The notes: a model not told the origin generated them from the letters alone. A stretch of 64,000 nucleotides of DNA from Dissophora ornata (GCA_025201705.1 MU616585.1:32337-96336); one strand, 5' to 3'; shown: positions 43,873 to 55,903, counted from the first letter of the stretch. Numbers and translations: made by a program.

Positions 43873-46727
43873 CTACTGGACATCGCACAGAGTAGTTCCG
43901 GCCTCGATCATATCGCCCTCACCAACATTCAATTGCAGGGTGCCGTCGTGGCGTGCATACAGGCGGACCTCGGTCTTCATCGACTCCATCGTCAAAATAG
44001 CTTGGTTCTTCTTGACGACGGTACCGGAGGGAACGAGGATCTTGAGGATCTTGCATGGCATTGGAGCTGTGTACGGCGAGAAAACATCGTCCTCTCCTTC
44101 TGCGGCGCTCTTGAGTTTGTCCTTGCGAACATACAGGATCTGCTTGCCTCCAAAATCCTTGGTATGCACGTAGATCTCAGTGTTGCTGAGTTCGATCGAT
44201 CCGTAAGCAATGTTGTAGTCGCGCGTCACTCCATCTAGAGAAATAGAGTCGCATCAAGAGAGAGAGAGAGAGAGAGAGCGAGTGAGTGAGTGTGTGTGGG
44301 TGTGTGGGTGCAAAAGCCATTATTCTGAATAGTAGACTTTCTAGGCTCTCAACGCAGGGCATTAAAAAATACTAACCAATTGTGCAACGCAATACACCAC
44401 TGCGCTCGCCTTGATCGTCCTCGTCGACAACCACCTTGCCTAGCCCGACCTTAGCAGTGCGCCACGGACCAGGCCCCTGATCGGCAACAACTGCCCTGTA
44501 AAGGACTTCAAACTTCTTCTCGGCCTGCTTCTGATTAGGAGGAACCCAGCCGCCAGGACTGACTAGATGTTCGTACTGAAGCTCAATCGTCCGATCCGCA
44601 ATCTCACCCACGTAGCCGTCTTGCTGTTTCTTGTGCTTGACGTATCTCCAACCGCTGGGGATGTACTTGAGTTCCGTTCGGGCTTGTTCGCGCAAATGCC
44701 ATCCCCAAAGCATGGGCACGATGGCAAGTCGATCTTCGTCAGGATGAGGGGCGGCTCTTTGTTTGTGGATTGCTTCTTCGTCAATGAAGCGGGTCGAAAG
44801 CCTCCCAGCCTGGAATCTTGGATGCTGCAGAACTTGGATCAGAAACTTGCGGTTCGTGGTCAGACCCAAGGCCACAGTCTCGCGCATTGCCAGTGCCATT
44901 TTCTGGATAGCCTGATCACGCGTGGGGGCCCAGACGGAGATCTTGGAAATCATCGGGTCGTAAAAGATACTAATTTCTGAGCCAGTCTCGATACCGCTAT
45001 CGTATCGAACATTCTCAGCAGTGCACTGCTTCCATCGCCGGATCCTGCCTGTACACGGCAGGAAGTCATTTTCAGGGTCTTCAGCGTAAAGTCGGCACTC
45101 CATTGAGTGGCCCTAGTGCAGAGGGGACAAAAAGTTGTACTCAGAGATCTGGCCCCTATGGTTGTTGTTATTCAAGCAGGTTGCAAATTCACGTTGCAAT
45201 CTCTAGCGCCTTACGTTCAGTTGAAGGTTAGGAAGTTGAGTCTTGGAGATATCAAAGCCCTGGGCGACCAGGATCTGGAGCTCGACTAGATCGAGGCCGG
45301 TCACCAGCTCAGTGACAGGGTGCTCAACCTGGAGACGGGTGTTCATTTCCAGAAAGTAAAACTTGCGGGTCGCGTCGTCCTATATGGAGGGGCAGTTTGC
45401 AATCGTGGCCAAGATCAGACAGCGCACCCGAGCATCAAGCGAGGATACAGCCACTGCGCAAAGCAAATCGGGGGCACTTACAACAATGAACTCGACAGTT
45501 CCAGCCCCCTCATAACGCAGGAGCTTTCCAATCTTGATCGCCGCGGAAGTCATCTCATGACGAAGCCGGTCGTCCATCATAGGCGATGGTGTCTCTTCAA
45601 TGACTTTTTGGTGTCTACGCTGGATACTGCATTCGCGCTCGAAACAGTGATAGACGTTGCCATGCTTATCACCCATGACCTGGATCTCGATGTGGCGAGC
45701 ATTCGAAAAGTACTTCTCGATCAACAGATTGTCGCTTCCAAAAGACCGCAGCGCCTCGGATTTGGCCATCTCGATCTCGTCCTTGAGGGCTGAGGCCTCG
45801 CGAACGATACGCATACCTTTTCCTCCGCCTCCGGCAGAAGCCTTCAAAAGAACTGGGAAATCTATCTGGATGGCCTGTTGAATCAAGGTGTCGACGCTTT
45901 GATCGGCACCGTTGTAGCCTGGGATCAATGGGATGGATGGTTCCTTGGCAGCCAGCAAGTTCTTGGAGGCAATCTAATCAGATGTGGCGTATACGTTGTA
46001 TCAGGAACGGGGTCAGGTTCACGAACACCACGGAATTCCAAAGTTACCGTGAAGTTTTGGCTACCTTATCACCAATGGCGAGGATTGATTCTGGTTGGGG
46101 TCCAATAAAGTTGATGCCAGCATCTGTGCAGGCCTTCGCAAACTCGGTGTTCTCTGACAGAAAGCCATAGCCTAAAGAGATCAAACATATCGATTGAGAA
46201 AAACGCGCGACCTTGTTCATGTGGCGGGGGTTGAACATGATTGGAGATAGCAGTACCTGGGTGGACTGCGTCGGCGCCAGTGAGGCGACATGCCTCAAGG
46301 ATCTTGTCGCCACAGAGGTATGACTCTGAGGAAGGCGAGGGTCCGATGAAGACGGACTCGTCAGCCATCCTGACAAACAGCGCATTCTGATCACTATAAC
46401 GAAGTGGATGTTGAGTCGACGCGCGTTTAGTCAGCGGTCATGCACGCTGTGCACTTTCTTCATTCTATACTCTGGTCTCGATGCGCTGAGGACACGCTCC
46501 TTGGTCATGAACGGTGAGGGTCAGGCTTTGAGAGGAAGTTTGTGGGGAAGGAAGCATTCGTGCCCATATCTGGATCTGGACTCCTTTTTATATTTGCGGA
46601 GTACTTGCCTCTCCGAGTACACAGCCACGGTTGCGATGCCGAGCTTGCGGCAAGTCTTTACGACCCGGCAGGCGATCTCCCCGCGGTTCGCGATCAGGAC
46701 CTTGCGAATGGGGTTTGTTTGGGTCAT
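43873..46727 (-). CDS. Biotin-dependent acyl-CoA carboxylase alpha subunit (methylcrotonoyl-CoA carboxylase-like)
   Basis: Seven exons join in frame: 46727-46609, 46393-46257, 46171-46065, 45973-45482, 45379-45215, 45112-44377, 44234-43873, giving 705 residues. The N-terminal biotin carboxylase has [27 protein letters not shown], the ATP-grasp loop [31 protein letters not shown] and [17 protein letters not shown]-like linker follows, then a C-terminal biotinyl domain with ESMKTE, the Lys being the biotin site. Length fits the alpha subunit of MCC; related propionyl-type enzymes cannot be excluded. It would carboxylate an acyl-CoA in leucine breakdown with a separate beta subunit not in this window. 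The first intron uses a GC donor (GAG|GCAAGT). The N terminus lacks an obvious mitochondrial presequence. Confidence 0.9.
44254..44284. repeat. (AG)n microsatellite in carboxylase intron
   Basis: An AG dinucleotide run followed by GAGTGAGTGAGTGTGTGTG lies in the last intron of the carboxylase gene. Confidence 0.8.
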
Positions 46728-47338
46728 TGTTTGATGAGGGAATGTGGGTGATCAGGAGGGGCAGAGAGACAGTTGATAAATATTCAAAGAAGAGCCGGTT
46801 GGTACGAACGAGAGAATGAGCAGAGAGTCGAGAAGAGAGATGGGAGAGGCGAAGGACAGGGAAGAAAAGTTGAAGAATCTCGATGGAGAGGTATTTAGTT
46901 TGAGGAGGAGGAGGAGGAGGGGGGGGGGAATGGTTGCCTCATTCAATGGACAAGGAAACTGGAGAAAAAGTTATGCATCATAAAGAGACGCCGACATTCA
47001 GACACCCATGCGAAGCGAACACGTCTTCGGCTCTGATCTGTGCCCCAGGAGTGTGGGAGAGGAGGGAGAAAGACCGGGAGATAGAGCGACAGAGCGACAG
47101 AGTGACAGAGTGACAGCGAGGCAGAGTGACAGCGAGGCAGAGGAGCCAGCCCCTTTTCTCGACGTTCACTCACTTCTTTCTTTGTTCGGCTTGGCTTTCT
47201 CCACAAGTGGCCATTGGACAAGGCACCGTAATTTATGTACAACATATACAGAGCTTTATTGCCGGGTTGCCGAGGACACAGCGTGTGCTCTTCTTGCACA
47301 GCGTGGTCGCATGTCGATCTACAGAGCATGAGGCCTTC
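46728..47338. other. Carboxylase upstream region with GGA and GACAGAGY tracts
   Basis: A GGA triplet tract at 46905-46930 lies about 180 bp before the carboxylase start. A minisatellite of 8-bp GACAGAGY-type units lies at 47083-47142. No gene. Confidence 0.5.
47083..47142. repeat. Minisatellite of GACAGAGY/GACAGCGAGGCAGAG units
   Basis: About seven short GACAG-type units in 60 bp, the last two forming a longer 17-bp repeat. Confidence 0.75.
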
Positions 47339-48364
47339 TCAGATACCTCCACCAAACATCTGACCATTGTCGTCCGAAATCACCGAGCTGGGTCGTAATC
47401 CTGGCGAGTGCGGCGGCGTCATGATCGCATCCCTCAAACTAACATCTGAATATCTCCACGAGCTCCGCTTCGTACTCTCCTCCAAGTCGTACCCCAGTCC
47501 AAACCCGGCGTTCCGACCTTGCTGCACAGAGCCGGGATCCAAACCGGCGCCGGTGCCGACCTGATTCGTCAAGCTAGAGTAGCTGGTTGACCGTGTAGTC
47601 GGCATCTCATACCGGGATGAAGACAAGGCTATTTTCTGACTCGGCGGTGTTGCAGTGTGCGCCTCCTTGGGCGGTGTCACAGCGTTACCGTGCTCCATTG
47701 TCCCAGGTTTGCTGTAGGTTTCAACGTCATAGGGAGGCAGATATGGGACAGACGATGCTGCGGAGCCGGCACTGTGACGCTGGCTACCATAAGGATACAG
47801 AGATCGGTTCTGGCTCGACGGTTTTGGTACGAACCCACCTCGTTTCTGGTTCCTCCGGTTGTCCAAAAAGCATAGATAAATGCCAAGGCCTATAAAGATC
47901 GCCGCGCCTATCAAGGAAATAACCACTACCTGGGTCAAGCGCGCACTGCGTCCATCCGCGTCTCCATCTTGCGACAACTGGGTATCCGTGAACGCCTCAC
48001 CGGGAGCATGGTCCCCCGTTTGGTCGACATCGACCCAAACCATGCTCTTGGCCCCGTGCAAGTTCGTGAGTAAGGCCTTGACCGAGTACAGGTACGACTG
48101 GCAACCGCTATCCTGGTAGATAGCAAAGACAGACTGGTTAAAGTCGGAGGAAAATGAATTGGCCATATTGGGGATCTGCACGCATGTGTTGGCGTGAGTA
48201 TTGATAATGGCATTCGCGCCTGGAACAAGACTGCTGCCGGAAGTAAAGAAGGAAAGTGTAATGGACGCGTTTGGAGAAATGGGCTGCGCGAACGCGGGAG
48301 TCAGACTGAGAGCGAAAAGGGAGACAAGGACCATCCAGCCGATCGCTGGCAGTGTTGAGAGCAT
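47339..48364 (-). CDS. Single-pass type I membrane protein, unknown
   Basis: One exon, 341 residues from the ATG at 48364. A signal peptide (VLVSLFALSLTPAFA) is followed by an ectodomain of about 125 residues with several N-glycosylation sequons and three cysteines, one transmembrane helix (VVVISLIGAAIFIGLGIYLC) with a basic stop-transfer (NRRNQKRGG), and a Ser/Pro/Tyr-rich cytoplasmic tail of about 180 residues. Layout resembles fungal surface sensors or receptors; the ectodomain matches no family I know. It ends IS DDNGQMFGGGI. No introns. Confidence 0.8.
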   Translation of the reverse strand: MLSTLPAIGWMVLVSLFALSLTPAFAQPISPNASITLSFFTSGSSLVPGANAIINTHANTCVQIPNMANSFSSDFNQSVFAIYQDSGCQSYLYSVKALLTNLHGAKSMVWVDVDQTGDHAPGEAFTDTQLSQDGDADGRSARLTQVVVISLIGAAIFIGLGIYLCFLDNRRNQKRGGFVPKPSSQNRSLYPYGSQRHSAGSAASSVPYLPPYDVETYSKPGTMEHGNAVTPPKEAHTATPPSQKIALSSSRYEMPTTRSTSYSSLTNQVGTGAGLDPGSVQQGRNAGFGLGYDLEESTKRSSWRYSDVSLRDAIMTPPHSPGLRPSSVISDDNGQMFGGGI

Positions 48365-50253
48365 GATATCTCTAAGGTCTTTGTGTGAGCTTGATTGGGG
48401 ATATCAGAGAGAGCGGAGGGCCGGTTAAGTTGACTGAGGGGCGGAAATGGGGTACGGCGGAAGGGTGAAAGACAGAAGAGGAAAGGAGATCAAGAGAATC
48501 TGAGAATGTCAATGAAGGAAGGGATGAAAGGAGACGAGAAAAGATCTTTACTTTGGTGAACCAAGATGGATGCAAGGTGCGGTGCTGACTTGGATGGGAC
48601 AATGCTTTTGGTGTTGCAGCCTTGTAACGGGAGGGCACACGAAAACAAGGGCCAGGGGGTGTTAGGGAGGGACACGCACAGGTTTTCGTTTAGTCGTGGC
48701 GGGCTTGACACTCTGGCTAACATAGCCACCTAAATATCGTCATGTATTTAGAAACGCATACTGTTCTCGGAGTAGAAGGTGGGTGAGATCGGTTTCTTGG
48801 ATATCAGCACTCCATATTCTAACTAACAAAAGGCTGAGCACCTGAATGGTCTATTCGAAGCAAGTGAGATTCTCAATCACAAGTTTACCAGGTAATGGTG
48901 ATTGGGACCTAGATTTTGCGTGCAATCATGCATTATCAAAATAATAATAAAAGGGTTCTCAAGGGACATGAGGCCAAGAAACCTGAAGCAAGCTATGACT
49001 TGATCTGATTGATTCTGGATTGGATTTTTGCATCCTCATAGGATTGGATCCTGCTATCTAATAGCATACCATTCATTTAAACCAGCGACGATACCTGGAA
49101 CTTCCACTGGAAGTGCGCCTGCGGTCGAGGAGAGGGGAGAACCAGGAGGGGAATGTCAATGAGTACAGGAAATAGGGAAATGGCGTTAGGTGCAAGAAAT
49201 GCCCCTTGCATCGATAACCATGAAGTGCTGTGTATTGTTGCTTTATTATTTTTGTCCTGATACCAAGCCCATCCTTGGGAATAGCAAACAACATACATGC
49301 ACATTCTCAGAGCACAGACAGAGCTCCGCCAACGGTGCATGTGCTCCAGCTCTCTGGCTCTTCAACACAAAGTCGTCCGATAGCGAATACTCTCGTTCTG
49401 CTCGAGAATCCTGTCGGCGGCACTTGGGTTAGGGCGCATGTCCTTGCAATTGCAGACACAGATACATATTAGATGTGCACCTTTCAGTTTCTAAAGTACT
49501 AAGGAACCTGGCTTTCAGTTCAACTAAGTTCTGTATGCCATTCTTGAGGTCGGGGTCGGGGTCGGGGGAAACAGATGTTGTGATACCGTGTGGCGGGGCG
49601 CCCACGTCTGACATTGCACAGCCGTCGGAAGCTATTTTTACTGCGATGGAAAACAAAGTGCCTCGCCACGAGAGGGCTTCGCCGATATCCAGGAACGTTA
49701 CACATTCACTGCCTGGTGGCTGTTTCGTGTTTAGTTGGCGGTTTTATGCTATGAGCCAGGATCGTCAGTCCTGTCCAGAGACACACGCCCATTGTGGCTC
49801 TGCTTTTGCCCCCCCTCACCCAACTTCAATTTCCGACAGAGAAAGTGAACTGTCGAGGCATTCTGTTTTTTTTGTGGTGTAGTACAGTTGTAGTATCATG
49901 CACCCTGATGCCGTTCGTGTCGAGATTATCCTCGTCATTAATATTGTTTATTATTTTCGTGGACCCTTCCTTTTTGCTCGCTTGCATTGGAGGTTGGAAG
50001 ACTGGAGACTACTAGGAGAACTCCGGGCACTGGCATTCTTACGATGGCTCTGCTGACCATTTTATTTGTTGTTGATATCAATGTCGGATAGGCAGGCTAC
50101 ACTCAGAACTCACATGCCAATGCACTGCAACGACGTATGTCCAAATGTCAACGGGAGGCATGCCAAGAGGTTCTGTCAGTTCTTGACAAAAGATTCTTTC
50201 GCAAGCGCTGGATTCTACCGGCACTGCAGCCGGCGAGGCCCTGCTCAAGCTAG
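48365..50253. other. Long gene-poor spacer
   Basis: About 1.9 kb without a supported gene. It contains a G-rich GGGGTC triplication at 49548-49568 and AT-rich stretches around 48800-49080. Open frames on both strands are short and lack splice logic. Confidence 0.5.
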
Positions 50254-50631
50254 TTAGGGTTTGCTGAGTCTTTGGTGCAGCTCTCGCATGCCGTTAGCCT
50301 TGAGGGGTCTCCGATATTTGGTGGCATCGCAGTGTAGCGCATCATGCAGGGGTCTCTCTGCCACAAACAGCCCAAGATCAGAGCTTGGGACGTCGAGATC
50401 GTTGGTAAATGACATGGTGGACGGAGTCGTGTGCTCTTCAAACTCTATTGACTGATAGCGGGCTGCGGTCCACTCAGATGGCAGCGACGGGGAGGCATGC
50501 AGACCTGATCTCGGGCCTTTCTTTCTCCCTGAGTACCGACATGCGCAATTCGATTTCATCTGGCCCAGTCTAACTGGAGAGCGGGCTCGTTTCTTCCCAG
50601 GACTGCACGGATGCAAACACACCAAAGACAT
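50254..50631 (-). CDS. Hypothetical 125-residue protein
   Basis: A single frame from the ATG at 50631. It is basic at the N terminus (KKRARSPVRLGQ), then has IEFEEHTTPSTMSFTNDLDV and ends QRLSKP. No domain recognised and no introns seen. The composition is plausible for coding, but it is short and could be chance. Confidence 0.3.
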   Translation of the reverse strand: MSLVCLHPCSPGKKRARSPVRLGQMKSNCACRYSGRKKGPRSGLHASPSLPSEWTAARYQSIEFEEHTTPSTMSFTNDLDVPSSDLGLFVAERPLHDALHCDATKYRRPLKANGMRELHQRLSKP

Positions 50632-50640
50632 GGCCTGTGA

Positions 50641-52341
50641 CCACCCGATTTTATTCGTTTCTTTCTTCTTTGCATCCTTTTCTTCTCACCTTCCCAACCC
50701 CTCCACGACCCCTCTGGGGACTCCTCCAAGATATCTTCGTCATCCGCTCTAGCGCCTATTTCCGAGGGCGTGGCTGTCAAACCTAGCGGGCTTCGTCAGT
50801 CTCTGATCGCCCCTAGTCTGCTGCCGCCATCGAGGGATCATGCTGGATACTTGTGCACTCACCAGACCAGTTACCAATATGTACTACCAACGGAAGTCTG
50901 GCGCCTTATCCTCGAACTTCTTCCAAAGATTGAGCTCTTCAGTCTTTACAACACTTCGACATACATGCGGTCCCTCTCAGCGCCACTGCTTGTGCAAGTC
51001 GTGGCATCAAAGTCCCTTCGACTCTACTTTTACCAGGAGTACATCCCTCGCGTCGGAATCGAGTTCGATTTTGACCACTTTGATTTAGAGCGGGATAGGG
51101 TCGTCTTCCGGCCCCAAATCGCCGACCATCAGCATCGGTTCAAGTGCGGCCTGACACTCCAGAATCCTCAGCTCGAGGAGGTGGCTGTGAAGTCTTGCGC
51201 GAATCCGGTCATTGCACCCCATCAGATCGACTGCTCCGACGGCCGCTTTTTTACTGTACGAGATTATAAAACGACCAGCCTAGCGGTAACAGCAACAGCA
51301 GCAGCAACAACAACAGAATCTTCAGGGACTTTTATTTCAGCTTTTATGCCGGTACAAGCTGAAGTTGCGGATACAGCCGTCGTCATGGAAACTCTCGAGG
51401 GGCGGAGGCACGAACCTCACAAGCAAACGGCCGATGAAAAGGGATACAGGGGCACCAAAAACTTTCTAGACAAGACTTGTCCTGTTCACATTCGCAAGGA
51501 CGGACCTGGAGAGGTGAATGGTGCCCGGTATTGTTTCCTAAAGGGCTATCCATGGTCACTGCATTATCAGGTTGCCTATGAGCCATTCGATACACACTTG
51601 AACACTGAAGCACACATGGACAAAACGAATCATGGCAACCATATTACGCCCAGAAAGCGGGAGCAATTCTTCTTTGATATTCGTGATGATCTACGCACGT
51701 ATTCTCCGCAAACGGTCGAAGGCGTTCAAGCCAACGCCAACACCAATGCCGGCGGAAGCGACAACGATAGGGAGGACGATGACGTCCCCCCATATATCAT
51801 TCAGCCGTCAAGTCAATCAAAGTGGTCCAAGCCTGCAGGCGCAGCCAACGAAAACAGCAAAACAACCACCGGCAAAGGCGTCATGAGCAATGGACCACGA
51901 TACTTGCGCATCCTTCGTTTCGAATGCAGCATGAACTTTTTAGACCCCAAACGTGCAACACGCAACATTATTGGGCGCTGGTTGGAAGGCAAGATGCAAC
52001 ACTGGAAGGATGTGTTGGGCGGCAAGAAGCATCAACAAATAGCAGCTGCAGCAGGAACATCCGAGTCCATCAACAATGGCACTGCCAAGAGTAGCAACAG
52101 CAACAAAGCTATCCACGTAATCGACGCCATTCTCGGGGGGCCCAGACCCGCGCCGAACCGGAATAGCAGCAGCAACCATGGCAGTCCTTCGAGCGGCAGC
52201 GGATATGTCCGAGATGATGGCAAACCCGATGTTGACAGTACCAACCGTGAACAGCGTGGATTTGAGATTTGCAGTACGCCACGCAGCCAGCCGAAGAGCC
52301 GCGACTTTGGATCCGATTTGACGACCGTTGAGGCGTTTTGA
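50641..52341 (+). CDS. F-box-like protein, start codon unresolved
   Basis: The frame is open from 50641 to the TGA at 52339-52341 and clearly coding from about 50850: YVLPTEVWRLILELLPKIEL then LYNTSTYMRSLSA is an F-box-like helix set. A beta-rich middle follows (YQEYIPRVGIEFDFDHFDLE, FRPQIADHQHRFKCGLTLQN), then Asn/Ser-rich low complexity. No ATG lies in frame before the F-box: the first in-frame candidates are GTG at 50770 or an ATG inside the F-box near 50967. An unseen 5' exon is most likely, or a near-cognate start. AATAAA follows directly after the stop. About 520 residues as it stands. Confidence 0.7.
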   Translation, partial: PPDFIRFFLLCILFFSPSQPLHDPSGDSSKISSSSALAPISEGVAVKPSGLRQSLIAPSLLPPSRDHAGYLCTHQTSYQYVLPTEVWRLILELLPKIELFSLYNTSTYMRSLSAPLLVQVVASKSLRLYFYQEYIPRVGIEFDFDHFDLERDRVVFRPQIADHQHRFKCGLTLQNPQLEEVAVKSCANPVIAPHQIDCSDGRFFTVRDYKTTSLAVTATAAATTTESSGTFISAFMPVQAEVADTAVVMETLEGRRHEPHKQTADEKGYRGTKNFLDKTCPVHIRKDGPGEVNGARYCFLKGYPWSLHYQVAYEPFDTHLNTEAHMDKTNHGNHITPRKREQFFFDIRDDLRTYSPQTVEGVQANANTNAGGSDNDREDDDVPPYIIQPSSQSKWSKPAGAANENSKTTTGKGVMSNGPRYLRILRFECSMNFLDPKRATRNIIGRWLEGKMQHWKDVLGGKKHQQIAAAAGTSESINNGTAKSSNSNKAIHVIDAILGGPRPAPNRNSSSNHGSPSSGSGYVRDDGKPDVDSTNREQRGFEICSTPRSQPKSRDFGSDLTTVEAF

Positions 52342-52564
52342 AAATGAATAAAGACACCAAACTACGCTCTCGAGAGAGAAGAGAGAGAGAAGAGAAGAGA
52401 GAGAAAGCAGACCATGCGCTGCACTGTCAGCGAGACACGTGGCAAAGGGTCAAGAGACGCCTTTTTGCACCCCATTGTTCTCGGCATCAGTCTTGCATTC
52501 CTTTTAAAACGGCCTCCATTGCCTCCATTGCCACATTCCTTAATCATTCTACTGCACATTTCCT
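52342..52564. promoter_or_regulatory. Spacer and leader of the DDHD gene
   Basis: Begins with the AATAAA of the F-box gene and a GAGAGAAGAGA purine tract, then a CATTGCC-rich leader. No gene. Confidence 0.4.
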
Positions 52565-53801
52565 ATGCTCTCAGCCTTCCAGTCTAAGCCAGCCAACGCC
52601 GAACCTCAGCCTGGACCTGAACCCGAGTCTGCAGACCCCAACATGCCCGAGACCCAGACTCTGGTTGAGACACAACCTGCTCCCGAGCTGCATGCCGAGG
52701 AACATGAGGACGATGCACCCCCCCCTCCCGAGCCGGTATGTAAACAATGTCAAAATAAAAATGGCCGCTACACGAGCCTCCAGACACAGTAGCCAGGTAA
52801 CTGGTGCCTCACGCTTCACCCTTTTTGGTCTACCGTGATACATCCCTTCCCTCCAGATTCGATGGTTCCATGCAGTTGATGCACCGTTGACAAAGCCCAA
52901 CGAACCCAAAGGGAATGCAAAGACTCCTGTGCTACCCAAGAAGCCCCCTACTACATGGGTGCCATTCAGTATTAGAGACTCAAATGCGCTTGAGCGAGCG
53001 TATCAGTTGACGCAACCCTTGAGAGAAGAGAAAAAGCAAGAGTCAGGAGTTTCTCCCGAGACCGCGACAGAGGATAATTCTCAACAAACCTTTGGCAGTC
53101 CGCAGGAGCCACCTGCGAGACTTCGCATGCCAAGCTTGAAGAGGCCCAACACGATGTCCTCGTCCTCGCACTTGTCCTGGAATGCTCCCACATCCGTGCT
53201 CGTGAACGAAGACCATCTTTTTGAAGTGGACATAGTCAAAATGGAGATCAAGCCGGTATGTCAACTTATCCTCTCGTCAGATCAAGACGACATTCTGCCA
53301 AGACAGCGATAGGCTGCTGACAAAGTGAAGATGTGTTCCCAACGTTGCGTGTTCTCGATAGGTCTACTGGCTTGGCGCGACGTATGAGGTCCGACGAGCA
53401 GTCTGGTTCTTGCAGTTAGAGGGAAAGTTTGTTCCGTGCGAAGCAAACCTCTCTCAACAGATTGAATACGGATACAAGTAAGCTGACAGCAACGAGAAAT
53501 TCCCGGGAAGTTTTTTATATACCGAGTGCATGTACAGTTTACTTAGCATCGAAAACCACTGTTCTCCGTTTATTTCTTGAAATGGGTAGTAAGCACCAAC
53601 CTTGGATTGTCGTTCCAGTGAACCTGGATGCCTCTGGTAAGGAGGTAATCGAAGAAAAGCAGGAGAAGAGCTGGGCGCTTCTTGGCAAGTACATCTCGCA
53701 ATACGTCATCTTTTCGGATGCACATCATGCATTGCTATTGAGGTATGTGATGGCTCTGCGCTTGTGTAAACGTAGTTATCCAGGAGCTGCTTATAAATCT
53801 C

Positions 53802-53841
<40 letters not shown>

Positions 53842-55903
53842 CAGAGATGATCGGACAAGCAAGCTGGCAAAGTCGCTCTTGAATTTGGGCGGTGCACACC
53901 TTATTCGAGGATACGATGAGGTCGAAAAGTTCATTTCAAATAAGGCCTCAGAGGATGCCGCCCAAAAGAAGAAAGACAGTATGGACACAAAAAAGAAGGA
54001 GACCTCTGAGATCCAAAAAAAGAAAGAAGTTGCACAAACTCTGAAGCAAAAGACGAAGCGCCTTACAGAAGAGGAAAAGGACACCATCCAGGAATCGCAC
54101 GAAATTGAGGATTATTCGAACGAGGAAGAGAGCGAAGAGCGCGTGATTGATCATCTAGTACTGGTGATTCATGGCGTTGGACAGAAGCTAGGCGACAGAA
54201 TGGAGGCCATCAACTTTATTCACGATGTAAACGTGATGCGAAGGACCATGAAAGAGACTGCATCAACATTTTTTCAACAGTCACCGGGGAACGCAGCTCC
54301 CAAGGAACAACAGGGAGGAGTAGATAAGGACAAGGAGGCAGCTTCAAGGACGGCCGCATCCAAGAATCCATATGCTACCACCTCAGGTTTCGGGGTCCAG
54401 CTTTTGCCAGTGGAATGGAGAAGACAGATCACGTTTGGTATGGCGGCCGAGGATGAGGAGCTCCAGAGGGATCTGAGCACACCTGAGGCTGAAGAAAGCT
54501 GCCCAACTATGGAGGATATTATGCTGGACGGCGTGCCTACAATCCGAATGCTAGTTTCGGATGTTTTGATGGACGGTACGCACTTGTGCGAGCTTTTGCT
54601 TCCGGGCAATGTTGTAGCTGTTGTTATTTTTGAGGCAGAGAGCGTCTTCTCCCTACTCTGGTCTAACAATCCAACAATGTTTTACCCGTCCATGTGCTTA
54701 GTGTTGCTTTATATGACACCCAACTACAAGCGAAAGATGATGGAAGTTGTCACGGCGGAGCTCAACGGCGTGTACAGAAAGTTCATCCAACACAACCCTG
54801 ATTTCCTTCGTCGGGGAGGCAAAGTCTCTATCCTTGGTCATTCACTGGGCTCCTTGCTCACGCTAGATATTCTTAATCACCAGCCATTTACCCCCACCCA
54901 ATACCAACCCATCCCATCCTCGCCCGTCTACGAAAAGTTCATCTCGTTCGATCAAGGGAGTATTAACCCAGTGTCCTTGGACTTTCCTGTGGAAAACTTT
55001 TTTGCCCTCGGAAGTCCCATCGGCCTCTTTCTGCTACTCAAGGGGTGCAAGCTGGGAGCAAGACTATCAGATGCTAGTACGACTGGCGAGTCAACAATTG
55101 CGCCATGTTTTCGGCCAGCGGTCGAAAATCTATACAACATTTTTCATCGCTCCGACCCAGTCGCTCATCGCGTGGAGGCAAGTCCGTGTGCTGATTTACA
55201 TGGAGTATAGAATACGGGCGTCATCGAAATGTGTAATTAACCTATCTTCATCAACAGCCTCTCATCTCGCGTTCGTTTGGATCAAAAATGCGACCAGCTC
55301 TTATTCCCTATCACAAGGGAGGCCTCAAGGGTCTCCATATTGGTATCCAGGATTTTGGAAATGATATTGCGAGCCGAGCCAACACTATGCTCGAGTCTGT
55401 CAAGCTAGGAATCACCACCTCTGTATTCACGCGAGCGCTCGGTTTCCGGACCAACCCTATCTCGAATGCAGCGGTGATACAAAGTGGCAAGTTCCAAGAG
55501 TCTGGAAGCCCATCGTCAAACGATACCGAAATGACCTCGATTGGAGACGGGTCGGACGCTGCAGAAGGCACCTCACCCAACTCTAGTGGCAATGCCACGC
55601 CCAAGCTCACGTCGGAGATGTTTAGCATGATCAGCAAGGCCAAGGTCAAAGCACTCAATAAGACTGGGCGCGTGGACTGGTGCCTGCAAGAAGGCGTCTT
55701 TGAGAACGCCTACCTCTCGGCACTCTCAGGTAAGCAGCACGCGCATATTTGTACAAATCATCCTACGGTAAACAGCGCTGACGTTGTTGGGTTTAAAAAT
55801 ACTGAAACGACTTCTTCTTCTAGTTCACATGCAATATTGGTCCGACAGCGACGTGGCGGCTTTCATTATCCGTCAAACGTACGACATGGATACCAGAGCC
55901 TAG
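52565..55903 (+). CDS. DDHD-domain phospholipase A1 (PA-PLA1/SEC23IP family)
   Basis: Eight exons join in frame: 52565-52735, 52857-53255, 53362-53477, 53590-53742, 53845-54575, 54702-55177, 55258-55729, 55824-55903, giving 865 residues. Intracellular phospholipases of this family cleave phosphatidic acid and related lipids. The N-terminal half has the WWE-like region typical of the family (VYWLGATYEVRRAVWFLQLE). The lipase core shows LVLVIHGVGQKLGDRM and the nucleophile elbow VSILGHSLGSLLTLDIL (GxSxG). The DDHD region follows (FFALGSPIGLFLLL, LYNIFHRSDPVAHRVE), ending with VDWCLQEGVFENAYLSAL and SDSDVAAFIIRQTYD, with the D-D and H residues present. Intron 4 carries a T40-type run. Intron 6 has a GC donor (GAG|GCAAGT). 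Confidence 0.92.
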
